Part shown: positions 24,979 through 34,912 of the stretch, piece after piece
How the letters are laid out: each line of letters opens with the position of its first letter
How positions within the stretch are numbered: position 1 is the first letter of the stretch
Assembly (NCBI RefSeq): GCF_020829645.1
Contig: NZ_JAIVFS010000010.1
Span: 62,001-126,000 of the forward strand
Source of the DNA: Nostoc mirabile CHAB5784
GTDB lineage: Bacteria; Cyanobacteriota; Cyanobacteriia; Cyanobacteriales; Nostocaceae
Length of the DNA: 64,000 bases
Direction of reading: 5' to 3'
Made by a program: the position numbers and the translations under genes
Notes under the pieces: model-generated
What the model saw: only the letters and a program-made list of their open reading frames with translations
Databases searched by the model: none
What the model was told of the DNA's origin: nothing

Positions 24979-26655
24979 TTGTCTCAAATAGATATTCCTA
25001 GCCAATTTGATGTCTTAGTAGTCGGCGCTGGTGCTGCTGGACTATACACAGCGCTGTGTCTACCAGATTCCTTGCGAGTCGGCTTGATTACCAAAGAAAC
25101 TGTTGCTTTATCCGCCAGTGATTGGGCGCAAGGCGGTATTGCCGCAGCAGTTGCCCCGGAAGATTCTCCCACGCTACACATTGAAGATACGATCCGGGCA
25201 GGTGCAGGTTTGTGCGATCGCACTGCTGTAGAATTTCTCGCCCAACTTGCGCCTAACTGTATTCAATCCCTAGTTAACTTGGGAGTTGCTTTTGACCGTC
25301 ATGGTCAAGCCTTGGCTTTAACTTTAGAAGCTGCCCATTCTCGCAACCGCGTTCTCCACGCCGCAGACACCACAGGTAGGGAAGTTACCACCACCCTCGC
25401 AGCCCAGGTATTACGTCGCCATAATATTCAAGTCATTCAGCAAGCTTTGGCTTTGAGTTTGTGGATTGAACCCGAAACTGGTCGCTGTCAGGGAATAAGC
25501 CTGTTTTATCAAGGTGAAATCACATGGGTAAGGGCTGGTGCTGTGGTATTGGCAACTGGTGGTGGCGGTCAGGTATTTGCCCAAACCACTAACCCGGCGG
25601 TAAGTACGGGTGATGGGGTAGCGATCGCATATCGGGCTGGGGCGATCCTCCGCGATTTGGAATTTGTGCAATTTCACCCCACAGCCCTCACTAAACCTGG
25701 TGCCGATCGCTTTCTGATTAGCGAAGCTGTACGCGGCGAGGGCGCACACCTTGTCGATAACGAAGGGCGGCGTTTTGCCTTTGACTACCACCCTGCGGGT
25801 GAACTCGCACCCAGAGATGTGGTCAGTAGAGCAATTTTCAGCCATTTACAACGTACCGCCGTCGATTTAGCGACCGCCCATGTGTGGTTGGATATGCGCC
25901 CCATACCTGCCGACAAGATTCGTCACCGCTTTCCCAACATCATCAAAGTTTGTCAGCATTGGGGCATTGATGTCTTCCATGAACCAATTCCTGTGGCCCC
26001 TGCTGCCCATTATTGGATGGGTGGCATTGTCGCGGATCTGATGAATCGCACGAATATTCCCGGTTTGTACGCGGTGGGTGAAACGGCTAGTACCGGGGTG
26101 CATGGGGCAAATCGCCTTGCTAGTAATTCCCTGCTGGAATGTATTGTGTTTGGGGCCCAGATGGCTCAAATTGAGTTAGAAAATATTGGGCTGCCGTTAG
26201 AAACACCAGTATTACCATTACAGAAATTTAGTGCTGATGCTAGTGAGTGGCATATCCAGCAAGCACAGCTAGAAGCACTCAGGGAGAAGTTACCACGTCT
26301 AGTCTGGGAAAGTGCTGGTATTTGTCGGGAGCAATCAAGGTTGGAAAGTGCGATCGCTACTATTGAATCTTGGCAACAAGATTTTGCTATCCTGCCTTTA
26401 AGTCAATTCTTGCTTGGTTTACGTCCCGCAGAACCAGCTAGTTTTCATATACCAGATGTTGAACGGCAATTGAGACTTTGGGCAGAAACCCGCAATTTAT
26501 TAGATGTCGCTGATTTAATTCTCAAAAGTGCTGCTTTTAGAACCGAAAGCCGAGGTGGACATTACCGTTTAGATTATCCTCAGCCAGACCCGAATTGGCA
26601 AGTTCACGCACTTGTACAAACACATCATTGGTGGAAATCTCCACTATTATCTTGA
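24979..26655 (+). CDS. nadB: NadB, L-aspartate oxidase
   Basis: This 558-aa flavoprotein has the N-terminal FAD motif VVGAGAAGLYTAL and the succinate dehydrogenase/fumarate reductase flavoprotein features SASDWAQGGIAAAV, GHGANRLASNSLLE-like (VHGANRLASNSLLE) and EAVRGEGAHLVDN. NadB oxidises L-aspartate to iminoaspartate, the first step of NAD synthesis. The start is TTG at 24979, directly after a repeat array; no in-frame ATG precedes the conserved N-terminus. Confidence 0.93.
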   Translation: MSQIDIPSQFDVLVVGAGAAGLYTALCLPDSLRVGLITKETVALSASDWAQGGIAAAVAPEDSPTLHIEDTIRAGAGLCDRTAVEFLAQLAPNCIQSLVNLGVAFDRHGQALALTLEAAHSRNRVLHAADTTGREVTTTLAAQVLRRHNIQVIQQALALSLWIEPETGRCQGISLFYQGEITWVRAGAVVLATGGGGQVFAQTTNPAVSTGDGVAIAYRAGAILRDLEFVQFHPTALTKPGADRFLISEAVRGEGAHLVDNEGRRFAFDYHPAGELAPRDVVSRAIFSHLQRTAVDLATAHVWLDMRPIPADKIRHRFPNIIKVCQHWGIDVFHEPIPVAPAAHYWMGGIVADLMNRTNIPGLYAVGETASTGVHGANRLASNSLLECIVFGAQMAQIELENIGLPLETPVLPLQKFSADASEWHIQQAQLEALREKLPRLVWESAGICREQSRLESAIATIESWQQDFAILPLSQFLLGLRPAEPASFHIPDVERQLRLWAETRNLLDVADLILKSAAFRTESRGGHYRLDYPQPDPNWQVHALVQTHHWWKSPLLS

Positions 26656-26863
26656 TTGAAGTTTTTTCCAGAACAAGCTTTTAGCAAAGGCTTTTAATCC
26701 CTTCTTCTCTAGTCGCAGCGCTTGGACGGGTGACGCTCTTAGGTCGTTATCACTAGGTGGTGAAAGGGGAAATTTCAGTCTACTTGAGTGGCAGTAGTTC
26801 TTAGCCTATAACTTAATCACAATGCCTTCACGCATGGGGTCAATCTAAAATCCAACATTGCTA

Positions 26864-27100
26864 TTAGCGGGTGCCACTACCATGCTGACTGTCGGGGCCA
26901 CCATAATTTGGTGGGATATACATGTCGTTTAAATTTTGAGAATTGGCTTCGCGGGCAATTAAGGTGTTACTGCTAGTAGCGCCAAAAGCATTAGCGCTTG
27001 CAGTATTGAACATACCTGTACAGGCTGCAATTTTCGGTATTAGCATGTAAGCAGCTATACACAATATTATAAGTTTTTTGATTCGGAAATTAGTCTTCAT
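26864..27100 (-). CDS. Small secreted protein, unknown
   Basis: This 78-aa protein has an N-terminal signal-like segment (KK then LIILCIAAYMLIP, about 9-22). A polar tail follows, ending with Y, P, G, D, S and H residues (YIPPNYGGPDSQHGSGTR). I recall similar glycine-rich tails in small Nostoc proteins but cannot name a family. It lies about 730 bp from the CHASE2 cyclase gene on the same strand, on its 3' side. Confidence 0.5.
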   Translation of the reverse strand: MKTNFRIKKLIILCIAAYMLIPKIAACTGMFNTASANAFGATSSNTLIAREANSQNLNDMYIPPNYGGPDSQHGSGTR

Positions 27101-27830
27101 GGCTTTCAGTAAATTTACTAGTTTTTCATTTAAAAAACGTTTTTTTATTTTCTACCGTATATTTACTGTCTTTTGTAAAAAAAAACTTTATTAAATTAAT
27201 TCAATATTGTTGGTGGTGTACAAGGAATTATGGGAAACGCTTGTAAATTAAGCTTTATCTGCTCATATTAAATAGCTTATCTACTTAAGTGATATTCTTA
27301 AATATGTCATTTTTACATCAGTCTAAAGTTAGATATATTGATAAATTATAGTAAGCATTTTGTCTAAACTACTATTTATTAATAATATATTAAGGCTTAT
27401 AAGTATAAACACTATGTTTACTGGCTAACAACTCAGAAAAATATTAAGTAATACTTAGTTAAGTGTATATTTAAAATTTAATTATAGTAAAGATATATAA
27501 AGTTAGAGTAACGTAATTACTATACCATAAGGATTTTCAAAACTATGAACCGAGTAAGTACAGTATATTTTATTTTAGTAATAATATTGACAAAATTAAT
27601 TTGCTAGTTACCTCTGATAACTAATCCCTTTCTCACCTATGTTCTTAGGTTTAGTGTTCAGGTAAAAAAGCCTTACTAGGTCTTTATCTTCCCGAAAAAA
27701 CCACTTCGCAGCATATACACTATAGTTTTTCAAGATAGTCCTTTGGACGTATCTCCACTCGTCATTCCTAATGTCAAGGTAAAATTTGTGACTAAAAAGA
27801 AAAAAACCTGGAGACTTGACTCTTGCGTAA
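27101..27830. other. Long AT-rich spacer
   Basis: This 730-bp, strongly AT-rich stretch contains no convincing gene. A 20-codon frame (27545-27607) preceded by AAGGA encodes a hydrophobic peptide and is too short to call. The rest holds runs of A/T and no arrays. Confidence 0.5.
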
Positions 27831-30035
27831 TTAAGCAAATTCGTAGCGATTTTTACCCAGGTGCTTGGCACGATACATTGCTGCATCTGCTTGTTTCATT
27901 AAAGTTTCACTGTCTTGACTGTTGTATGGATAAACACTAATGCCAATACTCGCAGAGACTCGGATTGCATAGCCATCCAAGACAACTGGCTTGCTAATAC
28001 TAGTTAAAATTTTTGCGGCGACTTTAGCAGCTATTTGAACATTAGGAATTGCCCGTAAAATCACAGTAAATTCATCGCCACCCAAACGAGAAACTGTATC
28101 ACTAGCGCGTAAAGAGTTGCTGAGTCGTCCGGCGATAGTCATTAGCAAGCGATCGCCCACCTCGTGCCCCAGAGTATCATTGATTTGCTTAAAGCCATCT
28201 AAATCAATAAACAGCAGCCCCAGCACCAAGTTGTTGTGTTGCGCCCAATGTAACGATTCGTAAAGTTGTTCCGCAAAAAATTTGCGATTGGATAGACCTG
28301 TGAGCGGGTCGTGATAAGCTAAATGACGCAAGTGGTCTTCTTTGAGTTTTAGTTCCTTGTTAGAGCACAATAGTTCAGCAGCAGTACGTTTTAGGTGTTC
28401 TTCCATGAGCTTGCGCTGAGTAATATCTCGGATGACTCCAACTAAAAATAAATTGCCAGCTGAGTCTTTATGGAGCGATCGCTTAGTGGCAATTTGATGA
28501 GTCTGACCATGTGCATTGGTAAATTCTTCTTCATGTTCCTGGGGTTTTTGAGTCCTGAATACAAGATCATCCTGTTGTCGAAACACATCGGCTTCATGTT
28601 TAGGGAAAAAGTCATAGTCTGACTTTTCGATTAATAACTTATTCGGATAACCGATAAATCGACAATACGCCTCATTTAAAACAATCCACTGGTGTTGTTC
28701 ATTTTTCACAAAAATTGGATCAGGAATCGTGTTGATTACGTGATGCAAAAATTCTTTAGAACGTTTCCACTCTTCCTGGATGTGGGCAATATGACTGGTC
28801 ATCCAAATAGCTGAACTGCCAAAGCTAAACAGTGAGGGAATTAGCGGTATCCACCAACCGTACAAGAAAGCAAGGTAGGCACTCAGGGTCAATACCAAGC
28901 AACAAACTAGGATGCTAAAAAGGCTCTTAGTTGCGTGTCGTATCCGCCATGTCGTTACAGTTCCCAGATAAGACCAGATAAAAATCCATAAGTATTCCAC
29001 TAAGTCAGTCCAGACTTTAAGTAACGGTCGTCCTTGCAGAGCAGCTGAGATTAACTCACTAATAAAATAAGCTTGCAGTTGAATACCAGGTACAGGCTTT
29101 GCCGTACCCATTAGACTGCTGGAGTAGGGAATGAATACAAAATCTAGGAGGCTGGGTGCAGTGGAGCCAATAAGTATAATCCGATCTTTGATTAAGTTTT
29201 CTTTAACTTTATCTGCCAGTACATCTCCCATCGATACCTGGCGAAAATTACAAAATTCTCTAGATGAACTTTGACATTTGGGTTTGGGAAAGTTAGTCAA
29301 AATTTGGTAGCCTCTAGCATCAGCTCGCACATAGGCACCATCATTAGCCTGAAAACGAGTAAATACTGCCTTACCCAATTGCAAATACTCAGGGTTGTTT
29401 TTTGCTTTGGTGGGAGTAATATTTTCTGACTTTAAATACAATAAAGCCAACTTTAGAGCAAAACTTTCGTGTACCTGATTATTAACGTGCCAATACAACA
29501 AACTGCGACGTACTTTCCCATCGAGATCATACAGCACATTGTTAAAGCCCACTTGATCCTGATTTAGCCCCAGTGGAGGTGAAACATTAACGTTTTTGTC
29601 ATTTGCCAGTAACTCAATACCAATCAAGTTGGGCATTAACTTATAAACATTACGAAGTTCTTGATTACCAAGCCCTACTGCCAAATCTCGGTAGATATCT
29701 AAGCCAATAGCACGGGGTTTGTGGACGTTCAATTTTTGCAATAACTGGGCAATCTTCGCATCTGGAATCGGCCACGAACCTACTTCCTTTAAATCGGCTT
29801 CATCAATCCCTACGATGGTAATACGCTCTTCTGGCGGTTCATTTGGACGTAAGCGAAAAAATTGATCCAAACCTGCCAACTCCAAAGATTGTAATAATCC
29901 GATGGAGTGCAAAAGCAGGACGCAGATTGCAAGGCTGGCGGCAGTAATCAATTCTCTGTGTCCTCGACTAAGCGATTGTTTCAGTCCAAAGATGAACTTC
30001 ACAAAACGTTTGCCTAGCTGCTGATTCATTCCCAT
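27831..30035 (-). CDS. CHASE2-PAS-GGDEF diguanylate cyclase
   Basis: This 734-aa membrane protein has an N-terminal transmembrane helix, an extracytoplasmic CHASE2 domain (about 45-340; FDQFFRLRP, ITIVGIDEADL) and three hydrophobic segments (about 345-420). A PAS/PAC domain follows (about 440-560; HVINTIPDPIFVKNE, LVGVIRDITQRK), then a coiled-coil linker. The GGDEF domain has an intact GGDEF (652-656) and an inhibitory I-site RASD (643-646) five residues upstream. It should synthesise cyclic di-GMP under product inhibition in response to a periplasmic signal, opposing the RR-EAL protein encoded at 14.7 kb. Confidence 0.93.
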   Translation of the reverse strand: MGMNQQLGKRFVKFIFGLKQSLSRGHRELITAASLAICVLLLHSIGLLQSLELAGLDQFFRLRPNEPPEERITIVGIDEADLKEVGSWPIPDAKIAQLLQKLNVHKPRAIGLDIYRDLAVGLGNQELRNVYKLMPNLIGIELLANDKNVNVSPPLGLNQDQVGFNNVLYDLDGKVRRSLLYWHVNNQVHESFALKLALLYLKSENITPTKAKNNPEYLQLGKAVFTRFQANDGAYVRADARGYQILTNFPKPKCQSSSREFCNFRQVSMGDVLADKVKENLIKDRIILIGSTAPSLLDFVFIPYSSSLMGTAKPVPGIQLQAYFISELISAALQGRPLLKVWTDLVEYLWIFIWSYLGTVTTWRIRHATKSLFSILVCCLVLTLSAYLAFLYGWWIPLIPSLFSFGSSAIWMTSHIAHIQEEWKRSKEFLHHVINTIPDPIFVKNEQHQWIVLNEAYCRFIGYPNKLLIEKSDYDFFPKHEADVFRQQDDLVFRTQKPQEHEEEFTNAHGQTHQIATKRSLHKDSAGNLFLVGVIRDITQRKLMEEHLKRTAAELLCSNKELKLKEDHLRHLAYHDPLTGLSNRKFFAEQLYESLHWAQHNNLVLGLLFIDLDGFKQINDTLGHEVGDRLLMTIAGRLSNSLRASDTVSRLGGDEFTVILRAIPNVQIAAKVAAKILTSISKPVVLDGYAIRVSASIGISVYPYNSQDSETLMKQADAAMYRAKHLGKNRYEFA

Positions 30036-30572
30036 TACACTAGTGGGGAAAAATAAATATTCTCTATTTTTTATAGCTATTAACTATCGGACTAACATAG
30101 CTCAAGGAGGAGCTAAATAGAGTTTCTAATAGTTTTTCAATTTAGTAAGGTTTTTCAAGATATCGTGGTAGTTGTGATGTACTATCATATATTGAGGCCA
30201 ATTATTTGACCAAACAGCAACTGGGACTTTTGTGGCTATCAGCACAAATTAAGTATAAATATTGTTGAAAGTGAGTTCAGCGGATTTTACTTTTCAAAGG
30301 TTTGTCTGGTAAAGCTTACTCAATTAAACGCGCACATTTTTGAGCAACTAGATATTTTCCTGACAATTGTGGTAACTTCCAACAGATACACTTTTGGGTT
30401 CGGCACTGACATGATTACATCCCAAGTGACACCCAAGTGCTGTAAAAATAAATTAAAGTATACATTTTATGTTAGCAAATATACTTAATTTATTTCCTTC
30501 AGCTTAAGGTGCTTGCGGATAAAAGCGTAGGAAAATTAGTAATTGGACATTGAACAACACCTATTATCTATT
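30036..30572. other. Gene-free spacer
   Basis: This AT-rich 537-bp interval between the cyclase start and the VKOR terminator has no coding frame, array or RNA I can recognise. It should contain the promoter of the cyclase gene, which I could not localise. Confidence 0.4.
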
Positions 30573-30625
30573 ACCAAAAACAAAAAAGCCAACTGGAAAC
30601 AGATTTTGCTGTATTCATCCAGTTG
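30573..30625 (-). terminator. Rho-independent terminator of the VKOR-Trx gene
   Basis: Read on the minus strand: stem CAACTGGA/TCCAGTTG with a 20-base loop that itself contains ACAG/CTGT, followed by GCTTTTTTGTTTTT. It lies 35 bp beyond the stop codon of the VKOR-thioredoxin gene. Confidence 0.8.
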
Positions 30626-30659
30626 ACTGGGTGTGAACTACACCGTACCGCTAGGTCGA

Positions 30660-31643
30660 TTACCTGAAATACTTGAAGTTACGAGGGCCCGTGTAACCAG
30701 AAACTTTCGCTAGTTCCTCTAAATTTTGGACTCCGCTATAGCTTTTACCATCGATAATCCAAGTGGGGAAGCCTTCAATTTTTGCGGCTTTACATAGTTC
30801 GGGTTGAGCTTTAAATCCCTCGGGAGCGCATTCTACCTTAACATCCTTGTTAATTACTTCCTCGGCTTCTTTACCAAAAAGCAGCTTTTGTTCATGGCAG
30901 TGAGGACACCAGTAAGCACTGTATTCCTTTGCGCCTACCTTCGCCAGATGGCGTGCTAAAGCGATTTCTGCCTCACCAGAAGTAGTAGTAACTTTCCAAC
31001 CGAAGGCTGGGTTAGCGTCTCCTTTGGGAGTAAAGGTAATTTTTGCGGGTTGTCCTGGAGTTACAGGTGTAACATCTGATTGATTCACGCCAGCATAAAC
31101 GCCTAAAGTGCCAATCAGCGTCACCATACCCACAATAATGGCGGTAAAGAAGATTTGTCCTATATCCTCCCAAGTTCGACCGATAATTGTCAGTACCAAA
31201 AGACTCACAGAGAACAAAGCTGAACCGATACAGTAAGGACAAATAGCTTTGATTTGAGATGCTAGCACGTACATTAAATAGCCGCTAAAGACAGACATTG
31301 CGATCGCACCCGCCAGCAGCAGCAACCACGTCCAATTTTCCACTTGCTTGCGACTATTCTTTTCCCCTGAGTTAAATACCAAGGGAGCCAAAGCAAATAT
31401 CACCATACTGGTATATGCCAAAAACCCAAACAAAGCTAATGGCTGACCAAAAACCGTTGCCCAAGGGCTGGAAAGTACATCATTACAGCCCTTGACACCA
31501 GCCTGTGCCACACAAGCTGCACTGCCTCCTGTTAACTTTTCTATGGCAAGATAACCTGTTATCAGCGCACCACATCCAGCGATCGCGGCAATCAATGAAC
31601 GTGACCATTTATGAATCCAAGGAGTAGAACGACGGCGAATCAT
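30660..31643 (-). CDS. VKOR-thioredoxin fusion, disulfide-forming membrane protein
   Basis: This 327-aa protein has an N-terminal vitamin K epoxide reductase domain (about 15-185, four to five transmembrane helices) with loop cysteines C44 and C53 and the active CPYC (C135, C138). A thioredoxin-like domain follows (about 195-327) with CPHC (C246, C249). Such fusions, known in cyanobacteria and plant plastids (LTO1), use quinone to make disulfides in lumenal or periplasmic proteins and support photosystem II assembly. All expected cysteines are present. Confidence 0.93.
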   Translation of the reverse strand: MIRRRSTPWIHKWSRSLIAAIAGCGALITGYLAIEKLTGGSAACVAQAGVKGCNDVLSSPWATVFGQPLALFGFLAYTSMVIFALAPLVFNSGEKNSRKQVENWTWLLLLAGAIAMSVFSGYLMYVLASQIKAICPYCIGSALFSVSLLVLTIIGRTWEDIGQIFFTAIIVGMVTLIGTLGVYAGVNQSDVTPVTPGQPAKITFTPKGDANPAFGWKVTTTSGEAEIALARHLAKVGAKEYSAYWCPHCHEQKLLFGKEAEEVINKDVKVECAPEGFKAQPELCKAAKIEGFPTWIIDGKSYSGVQNLEELAKVSGYTGPRNFKYFR

Positions 31644-31650
31644 AAATATT

Positions 31651-31714
31651 GGGGAATGGGGAATGAGGAATGGGGAATGGGGAATGGGGAATGGGGAATT
31701 GCGGAATGGGGAAT
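31651..31714. repeat. Heptamer array, GGGGAAT units
   Basis: About seven copies of GGGGAAT/GGGAATG, slightly degenerate (one GAGGAAT, one GCGGAAT), lie just upstream of the VKOR-Trx start codon. Confidence 0.85.
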
Positions 31715-31799
31715 AATAATTAATTGTTCGCTTGCTCCCCCTACTCCCTAGTACAGACGCGATTAATCGCGTCTCTCCCTACTCCCCACTCCCCACTTT

Positions 31800-32648
31800 C
31801 TAAGAATGTAACTTTACTTGTTCTGCTGATTTACTTTCACTTTTGGAGTTCCAATTGCGACGTGCAGCTTCGACAAATTGACTGACGCGAATTGGGTCAA
31901 TTGGTTGCTCTATACGTCCGTGGCGTTTCAGGGAACTGGAAACTATGACACCATCTGCTGCCTGCATTAATGTATCAATATTTTCCCAATTCGCCCCACT
32001 ACCGATGAACACTGGCGTGCCAGCTGCTGCACCACAAGCTAGTTCCAAATCTTCTAAGTTAGGTGGACTACCAGTAGCCCAACCAGACAAAATCACTCCG
32101 TCTGCTAAACCCCTTTCAATGGTGTCTTTCACGGCGACTGTGAGATTTGGAGAACTCAAAGGACGGGCGTGTTTCACCAACACATCGGCCAGGATTTTAA
32201 CATCACAGCCTAACTCCCGTCGATAGCGGAGTAATTGATGGGCTTCTCCCTCAATTAATCCCTGATCGGTTGCCATCACTCCTGTGAGAACGTTGACGCG
32301 GATGAATTGCGCCTGCACACAGCTAGCGATCGCCATTGCACTTTTGGCGTCGTTTCGCAAAACATTTAAGCCTACAGGCAAAGTCACTAAATTTTGTATC
32401 CGCTGCACCACAATGGTCATGGCACTCACAACCACCGGATCGACTTGGTTTTTGGTAAACGGCGCGTCGAAAAAATTCTCCACAATCAGCCCGTCAACCC
32501 CTCCACTTGCCAGGGCAGCAGCTTCTTGTTCGGCGCGGTCAATCACCGCTTTTAGGCTACCTCCCCAACGAGGTGAGGTCGGCAGTGGTAGCAGGTGAAC
32601 CACGCCAATAATCGGTGAGCGAGTTTTAAATAATTGATATAAGTCCAC
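31800..32648 (-). CDS. btpA: BtpA-family photosystem I biogenesis protein
   Basis: This 282-aa TIM-barrel-like protein has the family's PIIGVVHLLPLPTSPRWGG N-terminus, GVDGLIVENFFDAPF, and VFIGSGANWENI with DGVIVSSSLKRHG near the end. BtpA is a thylakoid-peripheral protein needed for accumulation of photosystem I reaction-centre proteins in Synechocystis. Length is normal. It lies on the same strand as the VKOR gene, separated by 150 bp of repeats. Confidence 0.88.
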   Translation of the reverse strand: MDLYQLFKTRSPIIGVVHLLPLPTSPRWGGSLKAVIDRAEQEAAALASGGVDGLIVENFFDAPFTKNQVDPVVVSAMTIVVQRIQNLVTLPVGLNVLRNDAKSAMAIASCVQAQFIRVNVLTGVMATDQGLIEGEAHQLLRYRRELGCDVKILADVLVKHARPLSSPNLTVAVKDTIERGLADGVILSGWATGSPPNLEDLELACGAAAGTPVFIGSGANWENIDTLMQAADGVIVSSSLKRHGRIEQPIDPIRVSQFVEAARRNWNSKSESKSAEQVKLHS

Positions 32649-33323
32649 GTCTTTAATCCGCCTCGCGGAGTCTAGAGTCGAGAATTTTTTGACTATTGAC
32701 TATATGACCCTTGACTCTTGACTTTTCATTAACTAGTCAAATGTGTTTTATGATAGTCGGTTTACTGCCTCCTTCCTGAGATGGAAATTGGCCTCCAACC
32801 TCCCATAAGATATGTTAAGATAAAACTTGGCTACAAGAGGAGTTTGCCACTCACTAGACGCGAGGCAGCTTTCCGTGGTTTAGGCGTCTTGTCCGCGCCC
32901 AGTCGTAGGACTTGCCAATCGCCAGGCTAGCATTACTGCTTTATTAAGCGTAGTCGCTTTCGTCGATTTCCCGGAGGGTAGCGACTTCTCACAACAAGCC
33001 CCTTGGGCGGCTTCCCGATGGGTAGATTAACAACGCACACGCTGTGGTAATGTAAAATACCAATAGGCGAATTGTTAAAAAAGATTACAAGTGTCAAATG
33101 TACCCAAAGACACTTCAATTTACCCTGGGGAACAGATTGATAGGAATATCATAACATGACCTCTATTTTTATTTATTGATAGGGTTATGAGTCCACGAGC
33201 AGTTATTGACAGTGGAGATTTGCCACTGCGCTGTTTTCATGAGGATGCTGATAGCAAAAAAGCTTAATTTTGCGCCAGAATGTTTGACTACAAGAAGAAA
33301 AAAAATGAAGATTTTTTCAAAAT
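32649..33323. other. Gene-free 675-bp spacer with Nostoc-type interspersed repeats
   Basis: It contains an AGTCGCT...AGCGACT inverted repeat (32952-32986) within GC-rich interspersed sequence (about 32860-33030). This differs in composition from the AT-rich flanks and resembles dispersed repeat sequence elsewhere in the window (for example 38100-38250). I tested it by eye for tRNA, tmRNA, 6S and RNase P RNA signatures and found none. Confidence 0.45.
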
Positions 33324-34643
33324 ATGGGTGACAAGCCAACAATTGCCATTTCTCACCTGGGCTGCGAGAAAAACCGAATTGATACAGAACACATGCTGGG
33401 AATGCTCGTAGAAGCAGGCTACGGTGTAGATACAAATGAAGAGTTAGCCGATTACGTTATTGTTAATACTTGTAGTTTTATTGAAGCAGCCCGGCAAGAA
33501 TCTGTCAGAACTTTGGTAGAACTGGCAGAGGCAAACAAAAAAATCGTAATCACTGGCTGTATGGCGCAACATTTCCAAGAACAACTTTTGGAAGAGTTGC
33601 CGGAAGCAGTAGCGGTGGTTGGTACAGGTGATTATCACAAAATTGTAAATGTAATTGAGCGTGTAGAACAAGGCGAACGGGTTAAACAGGTTAGTATCGA
33701 ACCAACCTACATCGCCGATGAAACTACACCGCGCTATCGCACTACAACCGAGGGCGTAGCTTACCTGCGGGTTGCGGAAGGATGTGATTATCGTTGTGCA
33801 TTTTGTATCATTCCTCATCTTCGAGGGAACCAGCGATCGCGTACTATTGAATCTATAGTCGCCGAAGCCGAGCAGTTAGTTAGTCAAGGGGTAAAGGAAA
33901 TTATTCTAATTTCCCAAATCACCACTAATTACGGTTTGGATATTTACGGTAAGCCAAAATTAGCCGAATTACTTCGCGCTTTGGGGAAAGTAGATATACC
34001 GTGGATTAGAATGCACTACGCTTATCCCACGGGACTAACCCCAGATGTGATAGCGGCGATCCAAGAAACACCCAACGTCTTGCCTTATCTGGATTTGCCC
34101 TTGCAACATTCTCATCCCGAAATTCTCCGCGCCATGAACCGTCCTTGGCAAGGACGGGTAAATGATGGGATTATAGATCGCATCAAAACGGCGCTACCAA
34201 CAGCCGTACTGCGGACAACATTTATTGTTGGTTTCCCAGGAGAAACAAGCAAGCATTTTGAGCATCTACTAGAGTTCGTTGGGCGACATGAATTCGATCA
34301 TGTTGGCGTCTTCACCTTTTCCTCTGAGGAAGGAACCCCAGCTTATAAGCTACTAAATCAGTTGCCGCAAGAAGTGATGGACGATCGCCGATACCAACTG
34401 ATGGAACTCCAGCAACCGATTTCTCAAAAGAAAAATCAACAGGAAGTAGGCAAAATCGTCGATGTCCTGATTGAGCAAGAAAATCCTGAAAGTGGTGAAC
34501 TAATAGGTCGTTCAGGTAGATTCTCCCCAGAGGTTGATGGTCTGGTGTATGTCAAAGGCCAGGCAAAGTTAGGAACCATCGTGCCAATAGCGATTCACCA
34601 CGCTGATACATACGACCTCTATGGTCAAGTAGTCAATAACTAA
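33324..34643 (+). CDS. rimO: RimO, ribosomal protein S12 methylthiotransferase
   Basis: This 439-aa protein has an N-terminal UPF0004 domain with three cluster cysteines (C14, C50, C79), a radical SAM motif CDYRCAFC (C154, C158, C161) and a C-terminal TRAM domain. The family residues LGCEKNRID and [18 protein letters not shown] distinguish RimO from MiaB. It adds a methylthio group to an aspartate of ribosomal protein S12. Confidence 0.95.
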   Translation: MGDKPTIAISHLGCEKNRIDTEHMLGMLVEAGYGVDTNEELADYVIVNTCSFIEAARQESVRTLVELAEANKKIVITGCMAQHFQEQLLEELPEAVAVVGTGDYHKIVNVIERVEQGERVKQVSIEPTYIADETTPRYRTTTEGVAYLRVAEGCDYRCAFCIIPHLRGNQRSRTIESIVAEAEQLVSQGVKEIILISQITTNYGLDIYGKPKLAELLRALGKVDIPWIRMHYAYPTGLTPDVIAAIQETPNVLPYLDLPLQHSHPEILRAMNRPWQGRVNDGIIDRIKTALPTAVLRTTFIVGFPGETSKHFEHLLEFVGRHEFDHVGVFTFSSEEGTPAYKLLNQLPQEVMDDRRYQLMELQQPISQKKNQQEVGKIVDVLIEQENPESGELIGRSGRFSPEVDGLVYVKGQAKLGTIVPIAIHHADTYDLYGQVVNN

Positions 34644-34820
34644 GTTGTCATTTGTCTTTTGTCCAAAGTCCAATGTTAAATGACCCTTACAGATTCATCC
34701 TTATACTAAGGTCAATGCTGCATTAATGGCAGTTTTCATGAGGGTTTACCTGAAACGCTGGCGGACTTGTTGGCATAGCCTCTCCAAGAGTTGAGGCCTC
34801 GCTACCGCCCTTAGCTCACT

Positions 34821-34879
34821 AATGACTAATGACTAATGACTAATGACTAATGACTAATAACTAATGACTAATGACTAAT
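34821..34879. repeat. STRR heptamer array, about 8 x AATGACT
   Basis: About eight copies, one degenerate (AATAACT), 34 bp upstream of the DEAD-box helicase start. Confidence 0.95.
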
Positions 34880-34912
34880 CCAAAATCCTTACATAAAATT
34901 TAGGACGAATTA

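Noticed and set aside
27545-27607. 20-codon hydrophobic frame preceded by AAGGA in the long AT-rich spacer
   Set aside because: Too short and in too AT-rich a region to separate from chance; spacing of AAGGA to ATG is not convincing.
27608-27886. 92-codon minus-strand frame at the end of the CHASE2 cyclase gene
   Set aside because: It overlaps the cyclase 3' end in another frame, with no family signal.
32860-33120. Structured RNA (6S, RNase P, tmRNA or tRNA) in the btpA-rimO spacer
   Set aside because: Inverted repeats are present, but no signature of these RNAs, and the sequence resembles dispersed repeat found elsewhere in the window.
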